NCBI GenBank assembly: GCA_963977425.1
Contig: CAXBOO010000008.1
Location: forward strand, 1-64,000
Direction: 5' to 3'
Length of the DNA stretch: 64,000 nucleotides
Origin: CAXBOO01 sp963977425
GTDB lineage: Bacteria > Bacteroidota > Bacteroidia > Flavobacteriales_D > Luteibaculaceae
Below, piece after piece: positions 32,514-41,063 of this stretch. The translations under genes and the position numbers were made by a program. Within the stretch, counting starts at the first letter, position 1. Each line of letters opens with the position of its first letter. The notes below the pieces were generated by a model, which did not search any database, was not told where the DNA came from, and saw nothing but the letters and a program-made list of their open reading frames with translations.

Positions 32514-33083
32514 ATGGACGAGGCATATTGGACAAAACGTTACCAAGACAACAACACCGGTTGGAATATTGGGTATGCCTCTACTCCGTTGGTTCAATAT
32601 ATCAACACATCTTTAGATAAAAACAGCCGAATATTAATCCCTGGTGCAGGAAACGGATTTGAAGCCGAATATTTATTCAAAAATGGATTTGAAAACGTCC
32701 ATGTACTTGATATCAGTTCCGAACCGTTAAAGCATTTTTCAAAGAGAAATCCCGATTTCCCTGAAGAACAATTGCATCAAGGCGATTTTTTTTCGTTTGA
32801 AGGTAATTTTGACTGTATTATAGAGCAAACTTTCTTCTGCGCATTAAACCCTGATTTAAGGGAAGATTATAGTGTAAAGATGAAAACTCTATTGAAACCA
32901 AATGGAAAATTAGTAGGCTTATTATTCAATTTCCCGCTAACAGAAGTTGGACCTCCTTATGGTGGCGATTTAGCATCATATAATCATATATTTAGCAGCT
33001 GGAATAGATTTAAGATAGCCCCTTGCTACAACTCAATTCCACCTAGAAACAACAAAGAATTCTTTTTTACAGCATCCATATAA
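32514..33083 (+). CDS. TPMT-like SAM-dependent methyltransferase
   Basis: A 189-residue methyltransferase of the thiopurine S-methyltransferase family: YWTKRYQDNNTGWNIGYAST at the N-terminus, then the SAM motif ILIPGAGNGFEAEYL, then VHVLDISSEPL. The C-terminal motif FNFPLTEVGPPYGG fits. The physiological substrate is unknown (a sulfur or halide nucleophile in related enzymes). Lies 8 nt after rlmD. Confidence 0.83.
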   Translation: MDEAYWTKRYQDNNTGWNIGYASTPLVQYINTSLDKNSRILIPGAGNGFEAEYLFKNGFENVHVLDISSEPLKHFSKRNPDFPEEQLHQGDFFSFEGNFDCIIEQTFFCALNPDLREDYSVKMKTLLKPNGKLVGLLFNFPLTEVGPPYGGDLASYNHIFSSWNRFKIAPCYNSIPPRNNKEFFFTASI

Positions 33084-33092
33084 AAACACAGT

Positions 33093-33572
33093 ATGCAACG
33101 AACTCTCATTTTAAACACCGTACAAAGTCAACAAAAAATTGAGCGCATAGCAGCCGAAATTCAAGAGAAGTTGTTTGGTACAGACGAACTCTTTTTTTTA
33201 GGAATAGGTGAAAAAGGTGAAGCTTTAGCAAAACATATTATCAAGGTATTGCCAAAGCATATAAAAGTAGAATCGGCTAAATGCGATAAAGCACTTATTC
33301 CTGCAAATGGATTTTTACCCGATGTAAACTTCGAGGGTAAAACTGTGATAGTTTTAGACGATGTATTAGAATCAGGAACAACATTGATGCACGTTTGTAG
33401 CGCCGTTATGTTACAAAACCCGAAGCAAATAAAAACCATGATTTTAGTTGATAGAATGCATCCACGCTTCCCTATCAACGCCGATTTCGTGGGGCTTACT
33501 TTGAGTACAACTCTACACAATCATGTAGAAGTATTGTTTGAGAAAAAAGGTATTTCAGCTTATTTGAATTGA
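33093..33572 (+). CDS. Phosphoribosyltransferase-domain protein, PyrR-like
   Basis: A 159-residue type I phosphoribosyltransferase. The PRPP-binding motif is VIVLDDVLESGTTL (about residues 85-98), and the N-terminal helices and C-terminal hood fit PyrR-like regulators or uracil phosphoribosyltransferases. Whether it is an enzyme or a regulator cannot be decided here. Its 3' end overlaps the convergent shikimate kinase gene by 13 nt. Confidence 0.8.
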   Translation: MQRTLILNTVQSQQKIERIAAEIQEKLFGTDELFFLGIGEKGEALAKHIIKVLPKHIKVESAKCDKALIPANGFLPDVNFEGKTVIVLDDVLESGTTLMHVCSAVMLQNPKQIKTMILVDRMHPRFPINADFVGLTLSTTLHNHVEVLFEKKGISAYLN

Positions 33573-34102
33573 TAATAAGCTTTAATAATAAGCTGTATCC
33601 TTTCTTTTATGTCCATTATATTATCCAATGTATAATGGGCCCTGTTGTAATGCATCTCTCGCTTTAATAAATGCTCAGTAATAAACTGTTCTAATTCTTC
33701 TCCTTTCAACCCTGCTATTAAAGGTCTTATCGTTTTAGAGTTCTCTAATCTGTCCTTCAAAACTTTAGGACTGAATTTCAAGTACACCAAAAAAGTATCG
33801 GCTAAAAGATTATCAGCATTTTGCTTCAACTGCATTGCTCCTCCTCCAAGCGACAATACACATGGATGATCTTTTAAGGATAAAATTTCATTCAAATATT
33901 TCGATTCAATTTCTCGGAAATAAGGTTCGCCTTTAGCCTTAAATATGGCTTCTATAGCTTGTCCTTCCTTATCTTCAATATAAGCGTCTAAATCAATGAA
34001 TGGATAGTCCAACTCTTTTGCAAGTTTTTTTCCCAAACTTGTTTTCCCTGATCCCATGTAACCGGTAAGTGCAATATGTCTCAAACTATTTACTTTAGCC
34101 AT
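33560..34102 (-). CDS. aroK: Shikimate kinase
   Basis: A 180-residue P-loop kinase: Walker A GYMGSGKTSLGKKLA, then DLDAYIEDKEG (shikimate binding), EIESKYLNEIL, LSLGGGAMQ, and the lid region RPLIAG. It phosphorylates shikimate at O3 in the chorismate pathway. Slightly longer than the 170-175 usual. Divergent from the acetyltransferase gene with a 13-nt gap. Confidence 0.93.
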   Translation of the reverse strand: MAKVNSLRHIALTGYMGSGKTSLGKKLAKELDYPFIDLDAYIEDKEGQAIEAIFKAKGEPYFREIESKYLNEILSLKDHPCVLSLGGGAMQLKQNADNLLADTFLVYLKFSPKVLKDRLENSKTIRPLIAGLKGEELEQFITEHLLKREMHYNRAHYTLDNIMDIKERIQLIIKAYYQFK

Positions 34103-34115
34103 CTAAAGTAAGCCA

Positions 34116-35303
34116 ATGAATATAGTTGAGGTAAAAAGTCCTAAACATATCCAAGATTTTTTGGATCTACCAAATCTTATTTATAAAGACAACAAAGCCT
34201 ACATAAGGCCTTTGAATAAAGATATAGAGCATGTTTTTGATCAAAACAAAAACAAATATTTCCGACATGGCACATGTACACGTTGGGTAATGTATAAAGA
34301 CAATGTTTGTATCGGACGTGTTGCTGCCTTTGTAAATGATAAATACACTTCTCAGTACAAAGATGTTGGAGGCATGGGCTTTTTCGAGTGCATAGAAGAT
34401 AAAGAAGCTGCATTTGCATTGTTCGATACAGCCAAGGCATGGCTTACAGAAAAAGGCATGAGGTACATGGATGGCCCAATCAACTTTCAAGAAAAAGATA
34501 AGTTTTGGGGCTTAACTACTACCAACTTTGAACAGTCGCCATATTATGGTCAAAATTACAATCCAGAATATTACGTAGCGTTTTACCGAGATTACGGTTT
34601 TCAGACATTCTATGAACAACTGATTTATTATCGTTTATTGAAAACACCTGTACAGGACAAATATTTAGCCAGAGCAGAAAGATTAGAACGCGACCCTAAG
34701 TTTAGTGTTCAACCTATAAGAAAAAGTCAACAAAAGAAATTCAGCGAAGATTTTAGAGAAATCTACAATGCTGCTTGGGGGAAACGTGAAGGCGATACTT
34801 TTAAGGGAATGTCTAGTCAACAGGCATTATCTATAATGAAGTCTTTGAAGCCAGTAATGGATGAACGACTAACTTACTTTGCTTATTACGATGGTAAACC
34901 AATCGGTTTTTACATCTCGCTTCCAGAAGTCAATGAAATTTTCAAAAAATTCAACGGTAAATTTGGCCTAATCGAAAAACTGCGCTTTTTATGGCATCTA
35001 AAAATTAAAGGTGTAAAAACTAGTTTTGGAGTAGCTTTTGGTGTATCACCTGAATTTCAAGGCAAAGGTGTAGAAGGCGCTTTGTTTAAAGTTTGTTCAG
35101 CGAATTTGAATAGAGGAGAAAAACCAGTCTACGATGATGTCATCATAACATGGATTGGAGACTTCAATCCGAAGATGATTCGCATTATAGAATTCGTTGG
35201 AGGCAAGATTCATCAAAAAATGGAAACACTTAGAAAACCTTTTTCTGAGGGGGAAGTCATTGAGCGTCATAGTCTTGAGAAAATAAGGGACACAGAAGCA
35301 TAA
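34116..35303 (+). CDS. Large GNAT-like acyltransferase-family protein
   Basis: A 395-residue protein with a GNAT-like layout over its middle and C-terminal half (DERLTYFAYYDGKPIGFYISLPEVNE; GVAFGVSPEFQGKGVEGALFK, a V/Q-x-x-G-x-G/A acetyl-CoA loop). The N-terminal part contains MDGPINFQEKDKFWGL. Proteins of this size and pattern are common and mostly uncharacterised; no acceptor can be named. Directly upstream of tRNA-Lys. Confidence 0.7.
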   Translation: MNIVEVKSPKHIQDFLDLPNLIYKDNKAYIRPLNKDIEHVFDQNKNKYFRHGTCTRWVMYKDNVCIGRVAAFVNDKYTSQYKDVGGMGFFECIEDKEAAFALFDTAKAWLTEKGMRYMDGPINFQEKDKFWGLTTTNFEQSPYYGQNYNPEYYVAFYRDYGFQTFYEQLIYYRLLKTPVQDKYLARAERLERDPKFSVQPIRKSQQKKFSEDFREIYNAAWGKREGDTFKGMSSQQALSIMKSLKPVMDERLTYFAYYDGKPIGFYISLPEVNEIFKKFNGKFGLIEKLRFLWHLKIKGVKTSFGVAFGVSPEFQGKGVEGALFKVCSANLNRGEKPVYDDVIITWIGDFNPKMIRIIEFVGGKIHQKMETLRKPFSEGEVIERHSLEKIRDTEA

Positions 35304-35321
35304 TTTTTTCTTAAAAATGGC

Positions 35322-35351
35322 TTGCGTGTTTAAAAGATATTTATACATTTG
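35322..35351 (+). promoter_or_regulatory. Promoter of tRNA-Lys
   Basis: TTG at 35322-35324, a 19-nt spacer, then TACATTTG at 35344-35351; the tRNA begins 35 nt later. A textbook Bacteroidetes promoter. Confidence 0.75.
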
Positions 35352-35385
35352 CACCACGATATCAGAAACGAAAACTGATTGACAT

Positions 35386-35458
35386 GATTCCGTAGCTCAG
35401 TTGGTAGAGCATCTCCCTTTTAAGGAGAGGGTCCTGGGTTCGAGCCCCAGCGGGATCA
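35386..35458 (+). tRNA. tRNA-Lys (anticodon TTT)
   Basis: A 73-nt cloverleaf: acceptor GATTCCG / CGGGATC, D arm GCTCAGTTGGTAGAGC, anticodon arm TCTCC-CTTTTAA-GGAGA with TTT, T arm CTGGG-TTCGAGC-CCCAG, discriminator A. CCA is not encoded. Confidence 0.95.
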
Positions 35459-35467
35459 CTTTTTTTT

Positions 35468-35505
35468 ACCGCCTTTTTCTCAATTGAAATTGGCGGTTTT
35501 TTTTT
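35468..35505 (+). terminator. Terminator after tRNA-Lys
   Basis: ACCGCC and GGCGGT arms around an inner CAATT/AATTG stem, then a run of T. Confidence 0.82.
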
Positions 35506-35547
35506 GTTCTATATTTTCATACCTTCCATTTTGTTTATTGAACAATC

Positions 35548-36060
35548 ATGAAAATCTCTGGTTTACTTCCGTATTTTTTTCTCATAATCTTGGCTGTATT
35601 CACTTTTTATAGCCGAACTCAGCATTCCAAGCAAATCGATCGCTTAGAATCGAAAATTGAGACTTTAAATCAAAACAATACCATAACCCCAGAAGCCGAC
35701 TTTGAATTGGCTACCGCTATGGGAAAACTTCAATATTTCGCTAATAAACTTTATTTCAGTTTGCAAAATGAAAACACTGAATTGATTGAGTTTTATACCC
35801 ATGAATTAGAAGAAACCATGGAAGATATTGAAGCTGCTAACGTGATTGATGAAGGTGTCTCCATATCTGATAACATCGAAACTTACGGTTTAAAAGGATT
35901 AAGCAACTTTGAACGATTTATGGAACAAAGTCCAGAAAAGTTTGAAGACCATTACTCAAATCTGATCAATGCCTGCAATGCATGTCACATGGTATCAAAG
36001 CATGGCTTTATAAATATTACCATCCCTACTCTACCGGTTGTAAGCAACCAGAAATTCTAA
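35548..36060 (+). CDS. Membrane-anchored CxxCH protein (haem c-like)
   Basis: A 170-residue protein with an N-terminal membrane anchor (LLPYFFLIILAVFTFYS), a coiled-coil stretch (IDRLESKIETLNQ) and a C-terminal NACNACHMVSKHGF, a single CxxCH haem-c attachment motif preceded by helical segments. It resembles a small class II-type cytochrome c (haem motif near the C-terminus of a helical domain). A redox role at the outer face of the inner membrane is inferred. The next gene starts 4 nt later. Confidence 0.65.
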   Translation: MKISGLLPYFFLIILAVFTFYSRTQHSKQIDRLESKIETLNQNNTITPEADFELATAMGKLQYFANKLYFSLQNENTELIEFYTHELEETMEDIEAANVIDEGVSISDNIETYGLKGLSNFERFMEQSPEKFEDHYSNLINACNACHMVSKHGFINITIPTLPVVSNQKF

Positions 36061-36064
36061 AACC

Positions 36065-36586
36065 ATGGCATTGCAAATTGCCTATGCCACCGAATTAATT
36101 TCATCGGATCATGTTCTGTGGCCAAATCAACTACCGGTACCCAATCATATTGCTGAAGAATTCAGAAAGGCCAATATTGCTCGAGTAAAATGCCAAGTAA
36201 AAACGATTGAGTGGCAATGCAGCATTATTAAAGAAGTCGATTTTTATTACATCATGCTGAACCAACAGCGCATAAAATCCTTCTGTCTTAGTCCAGGAGA
36301 ACCTGTAGAAGTAATTTTAACCGAAGACACTACTCAGTACGGTGCTGACATGCCCACAACGCTCATTTCAGAACTAGAACTGAATACGGAAGCCAAAACT
36401 TTCTTTGAAGCGCTTACACCAGGTAAAATCCGCACACTAATTCATCTTGTTGCCAAAGTGAAATCAATCGACGGTCAACAAAAAAAAGCTCGCGCAATTG
36501 TCCATCATCTAATAGAATGGAACGGAAAACTAGACTTCAAAGCATTGAATGAAACCATCAAGTTGTACAACAAAGGATTGCTTTAA
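36065..36586 (+). CDS. YdeI/OmpD-associated-like protein (DUF1905)
   Basis: A 173-residue cytoplasmic protein. An N-terminal small barrel (WPNQLPVPNHIAEEF ... RIKSFCLSPGEPVEVILTED) fits DUF1905, and the C-terminal helices (EAKTFFEALTPGKIRTLIHLVAKVKSIDGQQKKARAIVHHL) fit the OmdA/YdeI module, except that the usual positions around KsxxTR are altered (VKSIDGQQKKAR). The role is poorly defined in the family. Co-transcribed with the CxxCH protein. Confidence 0.7.
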   Translation: MALQIAYATELISSDHVLWPNQLPVPNHIAEEFRKANIARVKCQVKTIEWQCSIIKEVDFYYIMLNQQRIKSFCLSPGEPVEVILTEDTTQYGADMPTTLISELELNTEAKTFFEALTPGKIRTLIHLVAKVKSIDGQQKKARAIVHHLIEWNGKLDFKALNETIKLYNKGLL

Positions 36587-36600
36587 AATTTTTAGGGCAT

Positions 36601-36630
36601 AAAAAAAGCCCCGACGTATCGGAGCTTTTA
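36601..36630. terminator. Bidirectional terminator between the YdeI-like gene and a lipoprotein gene
   Basis: An imperfect stem, AAAAGCcCCGA / TCGGaGCTTTT, with loop CGTA, flanked by an A run and T residues, between convergent genes. Confidence 0.8.
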
Positions 36631-36656
36631 ATATTAATTGATTCGCTACTTCTAGC

Positions 36657-37493
36657 TTATCTTTTGAAAGTAAAAGTGATTTTACCTTTGTTTTCACCTG
36701 AACCAATAGTTTTATCTACAGTAACAATTTTGATAGCTGCATAAGAGTTTCCACCACGCAATTTAGCGATGTATACATCACCAGCTGCAGGGTTAGAAAT
36801 TGAAGTTGATCCTGGGATCAAAGAGTTGTAAGCCAAAGCAGTGTTGTTGTTGTTTGCAGTTGCATAGCTATAACCGAATGGAGCTTCTTTGAATTCAGTT
36901 CCATTAGTTGATTCCCAGCTTCCTGTGAAAGTTTCACCACCAACATCTGTGTTTTTCATGTCTCTTACATCATCATTTTCTGCATCCCTAGAAAGTTCAA
37001 CACCAGCTACTAAATCAAATGAACCTTTGTCAGCACCATCAAAATGGTAAAATTGACCTTCAGCTTCTGTGAAAGGAACAACTTCAGCAACAGTAGTGAT
37101 TTCTAAACTTCTAATACCCTCTACATCGTCTTTGTCAGTAAGTACAAAAGACCATTTTTCAACACCTGTACTATCTTGAGCATCAGCTTCGATAGAGAAA
37201 GGACCGAAAGAAGAACCAGAGATGTTTGAATCTAAAACAACAATAACATCGTTATCATAAACGCGTTGAACTTTGATGTTTCTTAAGTTTTTACCTGAAA
37301 CTTCGTTCTCACTACCAGATACTAAAAAGTTCAAAGTAGTACCTACAGTAACTTCTTTGTCGTTAGCGATGTTATCACCTGTACCATCTAAAAGTACTAC
37401 TGGGCTTAAATCGTCTTGTGTTGAATCGTCTTCACATGAAGTGAAACCGAAAAGTGCAACCATCGCACTGAATGCAAATAATCTTAATTTCAT
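36657..37493 (-). CDS. Outer-membrane-type lipoprotein of unknown function
   Basis: A 278-residue lipoprotein (FSAMVALFGFTSC, lipobox Cys20, followed by EDDSTQDD, an acidic stretch after the Cys of the kind linked to surface export in Bacteroidetes). The mature part is beta-rich in two halves: an Ig-like domain near residues 30-135, then a domain with FYHFDGADKGSFDLVAGVELS and a C-terminal sheet. No catalytic motif. Codon usage is GC-richer and more regular than in the cassette region, suggesting good expression. Confidence 0.7.
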   Translation of the reverse strand: MKLRLFAFSAMVALFGFTSCEDDSTQDDLSPVVLLDGTGDNIANDKEVTVGTTLNFLVSGSENEVSGKNLRNIKVQRVYDNDVIVVLDSNISGSSFGPFSIEADAQDSTGVEKWSFVLTDKDDVEGIRSLEITTVAEVVPFTEAEGQFYHFDGADKGSFDLVAGVELSRDAENDDVRDMKNTDVGGETFTGSWESTNGTEFKEAPFGYSYATANNNNTALAYNSLIPGSTSISNPAAGDVYIAKLRGGNSYAAIKIVTVDKTIGSGENKGKITFTFKR

Positions 37494-37557
37494 AATTGAT
37501 AATTTGCCACAAAACTAATAATAGTTTGATTATAACGATCATTCAACTCCATTATAA

Positions 37558-38070
37558 ATGTTAAACCAAAAAACCATCATTCTACTACGCCATGCCAAAT
37601 CCAGTTGGGCTAGCTCAGAACTAGACGATTACGACCGTCCATTAAATGAAAGAGGACTAAATGACACTGTAAAATGCGAAAAGCTATACAAAACACTTAC
37701 TAATAGTAAATGTCAAATTATAAGCAGTTCAGCCAAAAGAACTAAACAAACAGCTAAAAAAACTTGTCATTATTTTAATTGCTCTGAACAAGATATCGTT
37801 TGGACAAAAGCTTTGTATTTAGCTAGCGCAAAAGAAATGTTGACCGTAATAAATCAACAACCCAACTTAGAAGATACACTTGTTGTTGTTGGGCACAATA
37901 ATGGCATTTCCCGCTTAGCACAATTGTTAACCAACAGCAATGAGATTGCTCACATGCCTACTCTATCTGCCGTAAAAATTAATTTTGAAGCTGATAATTG
38001 GAATGAAATATTTTTAGGTAATGGTGTTTTGGAATCGTTTTTCTATCCGAAAATGATTAAACCAACATAG
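37558..38070 (+). CDS. Histidine phosphatase, SixA-like
   Basis: A 170-residue member of the histidine phosphatase superfamily: LLRHAKSSWA supplies the RHA catalytic pair near residue 12, RPLNERG follows, and VVGHNNGISRLA carries the second catalytic His. SixA-type enzymes dephosphorylate phospho-histidine or small phosphate esters. Its 3' end overlaps the convergent ilvE gene by 14 nt. Confidence 0.85.
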   Translation: MLNQKTIILLRHAKSSWASSELDDYDRPLNERGLNDTVKCEKLYKTLTNSKCQIISSSAKRTKQTAKKTCHYFNCSEQDIVWTKALYLASAKEMLTVINQQPNLEDTLVVVGHNNGISRLAQLLTNSNEIAHMPTLSAVKINFEADNWNEIFLGNGVLESFFYPKMIKPT

Positions 38071-39118
38071 TCCAAGTTGGGTAGTTGGTATTTTTCCCAC
38101 TTTTTATATCTGATATGGTGTCCAGTATCAGTTTAGAATATTCATTATCCGTAATACTTACAGCTAAATCCTCTCCTCTAAAGTTAATCAATTCGATTGG
38201 AGCTATCGTTGCAGCTGTACCTGTTCCAAACGCTTCTTTTAAAGTACCGTTTTTCTGAGCTTCAACAACTTTAGCAACTTCTATTGGTCCTTCATGAACT
38301 GTAATACCATTGTCTCTTGCAATTTGCACAGCACACTGACGAGTAACACTGTTCAATATGGTATCTGATGATGCCGGAGTATACAAATCGTCACCAATTC
38401 GGAACATTACGTTCATCGTTCCAGATTCTTCTATGTATTTATGCTCTTTTGCATCTGTCCATAGCAATTGATCGTAACCTGCATTTTGGGCTAACCTCGC
38501 TGGATACATACTTGCAGCGTAGTTACCAGCTGTTTTAGCGGCACCTGTACCACCAGAAGCAGCTCGAGTATAACTCTCTTCAACTTTTACCTTTACGGCA
38601 CTTCCATAATAAGGACCTACTGGACAAGTAAATATTGAAAAAACATAGTTTTCAGAAGGTCGCAAGCCAATGAATGCATCTGAGGCAAACATAAATGGTC
38701 TGATATACAATGAACCTCCAACCGTTTTTGGAACCCAATTTTTATCCAATGCAATTAATTCTTTAATGGCATTTAGAAATAAATCTTCTGGTATGGTGGG
38801 CATACACATACGTTCAGCAGATTCATTCATGCGTACAGCATTCATATCGGGTCTGAAAACTCGTATATTTCCGTCTACACCATATTCAGCCTTAATACCT
38901 TCAAAAATAGTTTGCCCATAATGAAGTGTACTGTTTGCTGGTGAAATGGTGAAATTTTGATACGGTTGAATTTTCCCTTTGCTCCATTTTCCATCTTCGA
39001 AAGTGGCTACAAACATGTGGTCTGAAAAGAGTTTACCAAACGGCAAATTGTCAAAGTCAACTTTGGCCAATTGTGATTCTTTCACCTTCTCAATATCAAA
39101 TCCCACAGTACTAATCAT
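38057..39118 (-). CDS. ilvE: Branched-chain amino-acid aminotransferase
   Basis: A 353-residue fold-type IV PLP aminotransferase of the eukaryote-like BCAT group: HYGQTIFEGIKAE, RPDMNAVRM, RPFMFAS, GTGAAKTAGNYAAS with the PLP lysine region, and EESGTMNVMF. It carries out the last step of Leu, Ile and Val synthesis. Length and motifs are normal. Confidence 0.92.
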   Translation of the reverse strand: MISTVGFDIEKVKESQLAKVDFDNLPFGKLFSDHMFVATFEDGKWSKGKIQPYQNFTISPANSTLHYGQTIFEGIKAEYGVDGNIRVFRPDMNAVRMNESAERMCMPTIPEDLFLNAIKELIALDKNWVPKTVGGSLYIRPFMFASDAFIGLRPSENYVFSIFTCPVGPYYGSAVKVKVEESYTRAASGGTGAAKTAGNYAASMYPARLAQNAGYDQLLWTDAKEHKYIEESGTMNVMFRIGDDLYTPASSDTILNSVTRQCAVQIARDNGITVHEGPIEVAKVVEAQKNGTLKEAFGTGTAATIAPIELINFRGEDLAVSITDNEYSKLILDTISDIKSGKNTNYPTWTMLV

Positions 39119-39171
39119 TAAACCTTAATTTGCCCACAAAATTAGAAATATATCGCATCAAGATAAAAACT

Positions 39172-41058
39172 GTGGACAAGAGCCTAAAAATTTTAACACA
39201 ATACTTTGGCCATAAGCAATTTAGACCCGGTCAAGAAATGGTTATAAATGCCATTATCGAGGGGAAAGATTGCTTAGCTATTATGCCCACAGGTGGTGGA
39301 AAAAGCATTTGTTACCAAGTTCCAGCACTTTTTCTTGAAGGTACTTGTTTGGTCATTTCGCCTCTTATTGCTTTGATGAATGACCAAACCGAATCCTTGT
39401 CCAAAAAGGAGATTCAGGTGGATAATTTAGGCGGGATTTCATCAAAAAAAGAAATCGAACGCCTGAGTAATAATTGGTTGAAATATCCACCAAAATTCAT
39501 TTTCATAAGCCCAGAAAGACTCAATAATTATCTGATTTTAGAACGCCTAAAATTATTGAACATTAACTCTATTGTATTTGATGAAGCTCATTGTATATCT
39601 CATTGGGGGCATCAGTTTAGGCCATATTACAGAAAAGTAAGCAGCATTAAAAAACATTGGCCCACTACCCCATTGCTAGCACTAACTGCTACGGCAACAC
39701 CTTTTGTTCAGCAAGACATTATCGACACTTTAGCTTTAACTAAAGTTGTGGTACATCAAGGTGATTTTTTACGACCAAATTTAAGATTCACTTTACAAGA
39801 AAGCCAGGAAAAAAGTCAGTTGGTAAAGCACTGGTGCAAAAACACTTACGGCAGCAAAATAATATATTTACACCGCCGAAAACACACAGAAAACTTTGCC
39901 CATTATCTAACAGGCGAAGGTGTATTATCGAAGCCTTTTCATGCTGGACTTACTTTCTCTGAGAAAGCAGCCAATTCTAATGCATGGATAAACAATAAAA
40001 TCAATACTATCTGTGCTACATCGGCCTTTGGAATGGGCATCGATAAACCCGATGTTAGGCTTGTACTAAATCCGTTTTTAAGCAACACCCCAGAAGATTT
40101 ATACCAAGAAGCCGGACGAGCTGGACGTGATGGAGAACCTGCGTTGGCATTGGCTTTTTACAACCAAAACGATGTTGAGACATTGAAAAAACAATTGGTA
40201 ACTAATTTTCCTGGAAACAAAGAGTTGTTGCGACAGTACGAATTGCTTTACAACACCCTCCGCATAGCCTACAATGACGCTCCGGAAGAGGGTATGATTT
40301 ACGATATCGAACTTATAGCTGATCGCTACAACGATTCCGTCACCAATATTCATAAGTGCTTACAACTGATGGAAAAAGAAGGTATAGTAGTTTTGAATGA
40401 AAACGGAAGGCCATTGGCTCAATGTCAAATATTGGTAGATACTCATAAACTACACGCCTACTGTGTTGCTCAGCCCCGCTATCAAAAGATACTAGAACTT
40501 CTCGTAAGAGCATACCCAGGCATAACGACAAACAAAAAATATATTCAAATAGAAATAATAGCCAACAAACTAAAAGCCACAGAGTCGCATATAGATGCTT
40601 TATTAAAAGATTTACACCAACAAGAAATGGTGTTTTACCAAGAAAAAAGCAACAAACTATTACTGCACATTTTAGAAGGCCGTAAAAAACGAAATGAAAA
40701 CAGTTTTAAGCTTACCAATAAGCTGAGACAAATAGCGGTTCAGCAATTTTCATTTTTTGAAGATTATATCTCGAACAAAACGACTTGCCGTCAACAGATG
40801 TTTGCGAACTATTTTGGTACTCACTCAGAAAACTGCTCGGTCTGTGATAATTGCTTAAGACGCGATAAAAAATATTTCCCCTCAGAAAACAACATCATTG
40901 AATACTGCTCTGAACCAAAAAACCAATGGCAAATGAGCGTGAAATTTCCTCCATATATATTGTATAAAACAGAATGTCTGCAACTCATAAACGAATTAAT
41001 AGAGAAAAACAAACTGCAATACCGCGATGGAATGTACTTTAGCCAGCCAAACGCATAG
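39172..41058 (+). CDS. recQ: RecQ-family ATP-dependent DNA helicase
   Basis: A 628-residue RecQ helicase: Walker A MPTGGGKS, DEAH, SATATP-type motif (LTATATPFV), CATSAFGMGIDKPDV, QEAGRAGRDG, then the RQC zinc region (CRQQMFANYFGTHSENCSVCDNC) with its four cysteines. The C-terminus is short and lacks an obvious HRDC domain. I take GTG 39172; the frame opens at TTG 39130, but that TTG overlaps a near-consensus -7 sequence and gives an unusual N-terminus. Some 3'-to-5' helicase role in recombination repair is expected. Confidence 0.9.
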   Translation: MDKSLKILTQYFGHKQFRPGQEMVINAIIEGKDCLAIMPTGGGKSICYQVPALFLEGTCLVISPLIALMNDQTESLSKKEIQVDNLGGISSKKEIERLSNNWLKYPPKFIFISPERLNNYLILERLKLLNINSIVFDEAHCISHWGHQFRPYYRKVSSIKKHWPTTPLLALTATATPFVQQDIIDTLALTKVVVHQGDFLRPNLRFTLQESQEKSQLVKHWCKNTYGSKIIYLHRRKHTENFAHYLTGEGVLSKPFHAGLTFSEKAANSNAWINNKINTICATSAFGMGIDKPDVRLVLNPFLSNTPEDLYQEAGRAGRDGEPALALAFYNQNDVETLKKQLVTNFPGNKELLRQYELLYNTLRIAYNDAPEEGMIYDIELIADRYNDSVTNIHKCLQLMEKEGIVVLNENGRPLAQCQILVDTHKLHAYCVAQPRYQKILELLVRAYPGITTNKKYIQIEIIANKLKATESHIDALLKDLHQQEMVFYQEKSNKLLLHILEGRKKRNENSFKLTNKLRQIAVQQFSFFEDYISNKTTCRQQMFANYFGTHSENCSVCDNCLRRDKKYFPSENNIIEYCSEPKNQWQMSVKFPPYILYKTECLQLINELIEKNKLQYRDGMYFSQPNA

Positions 41059-41063
41059 CTATT

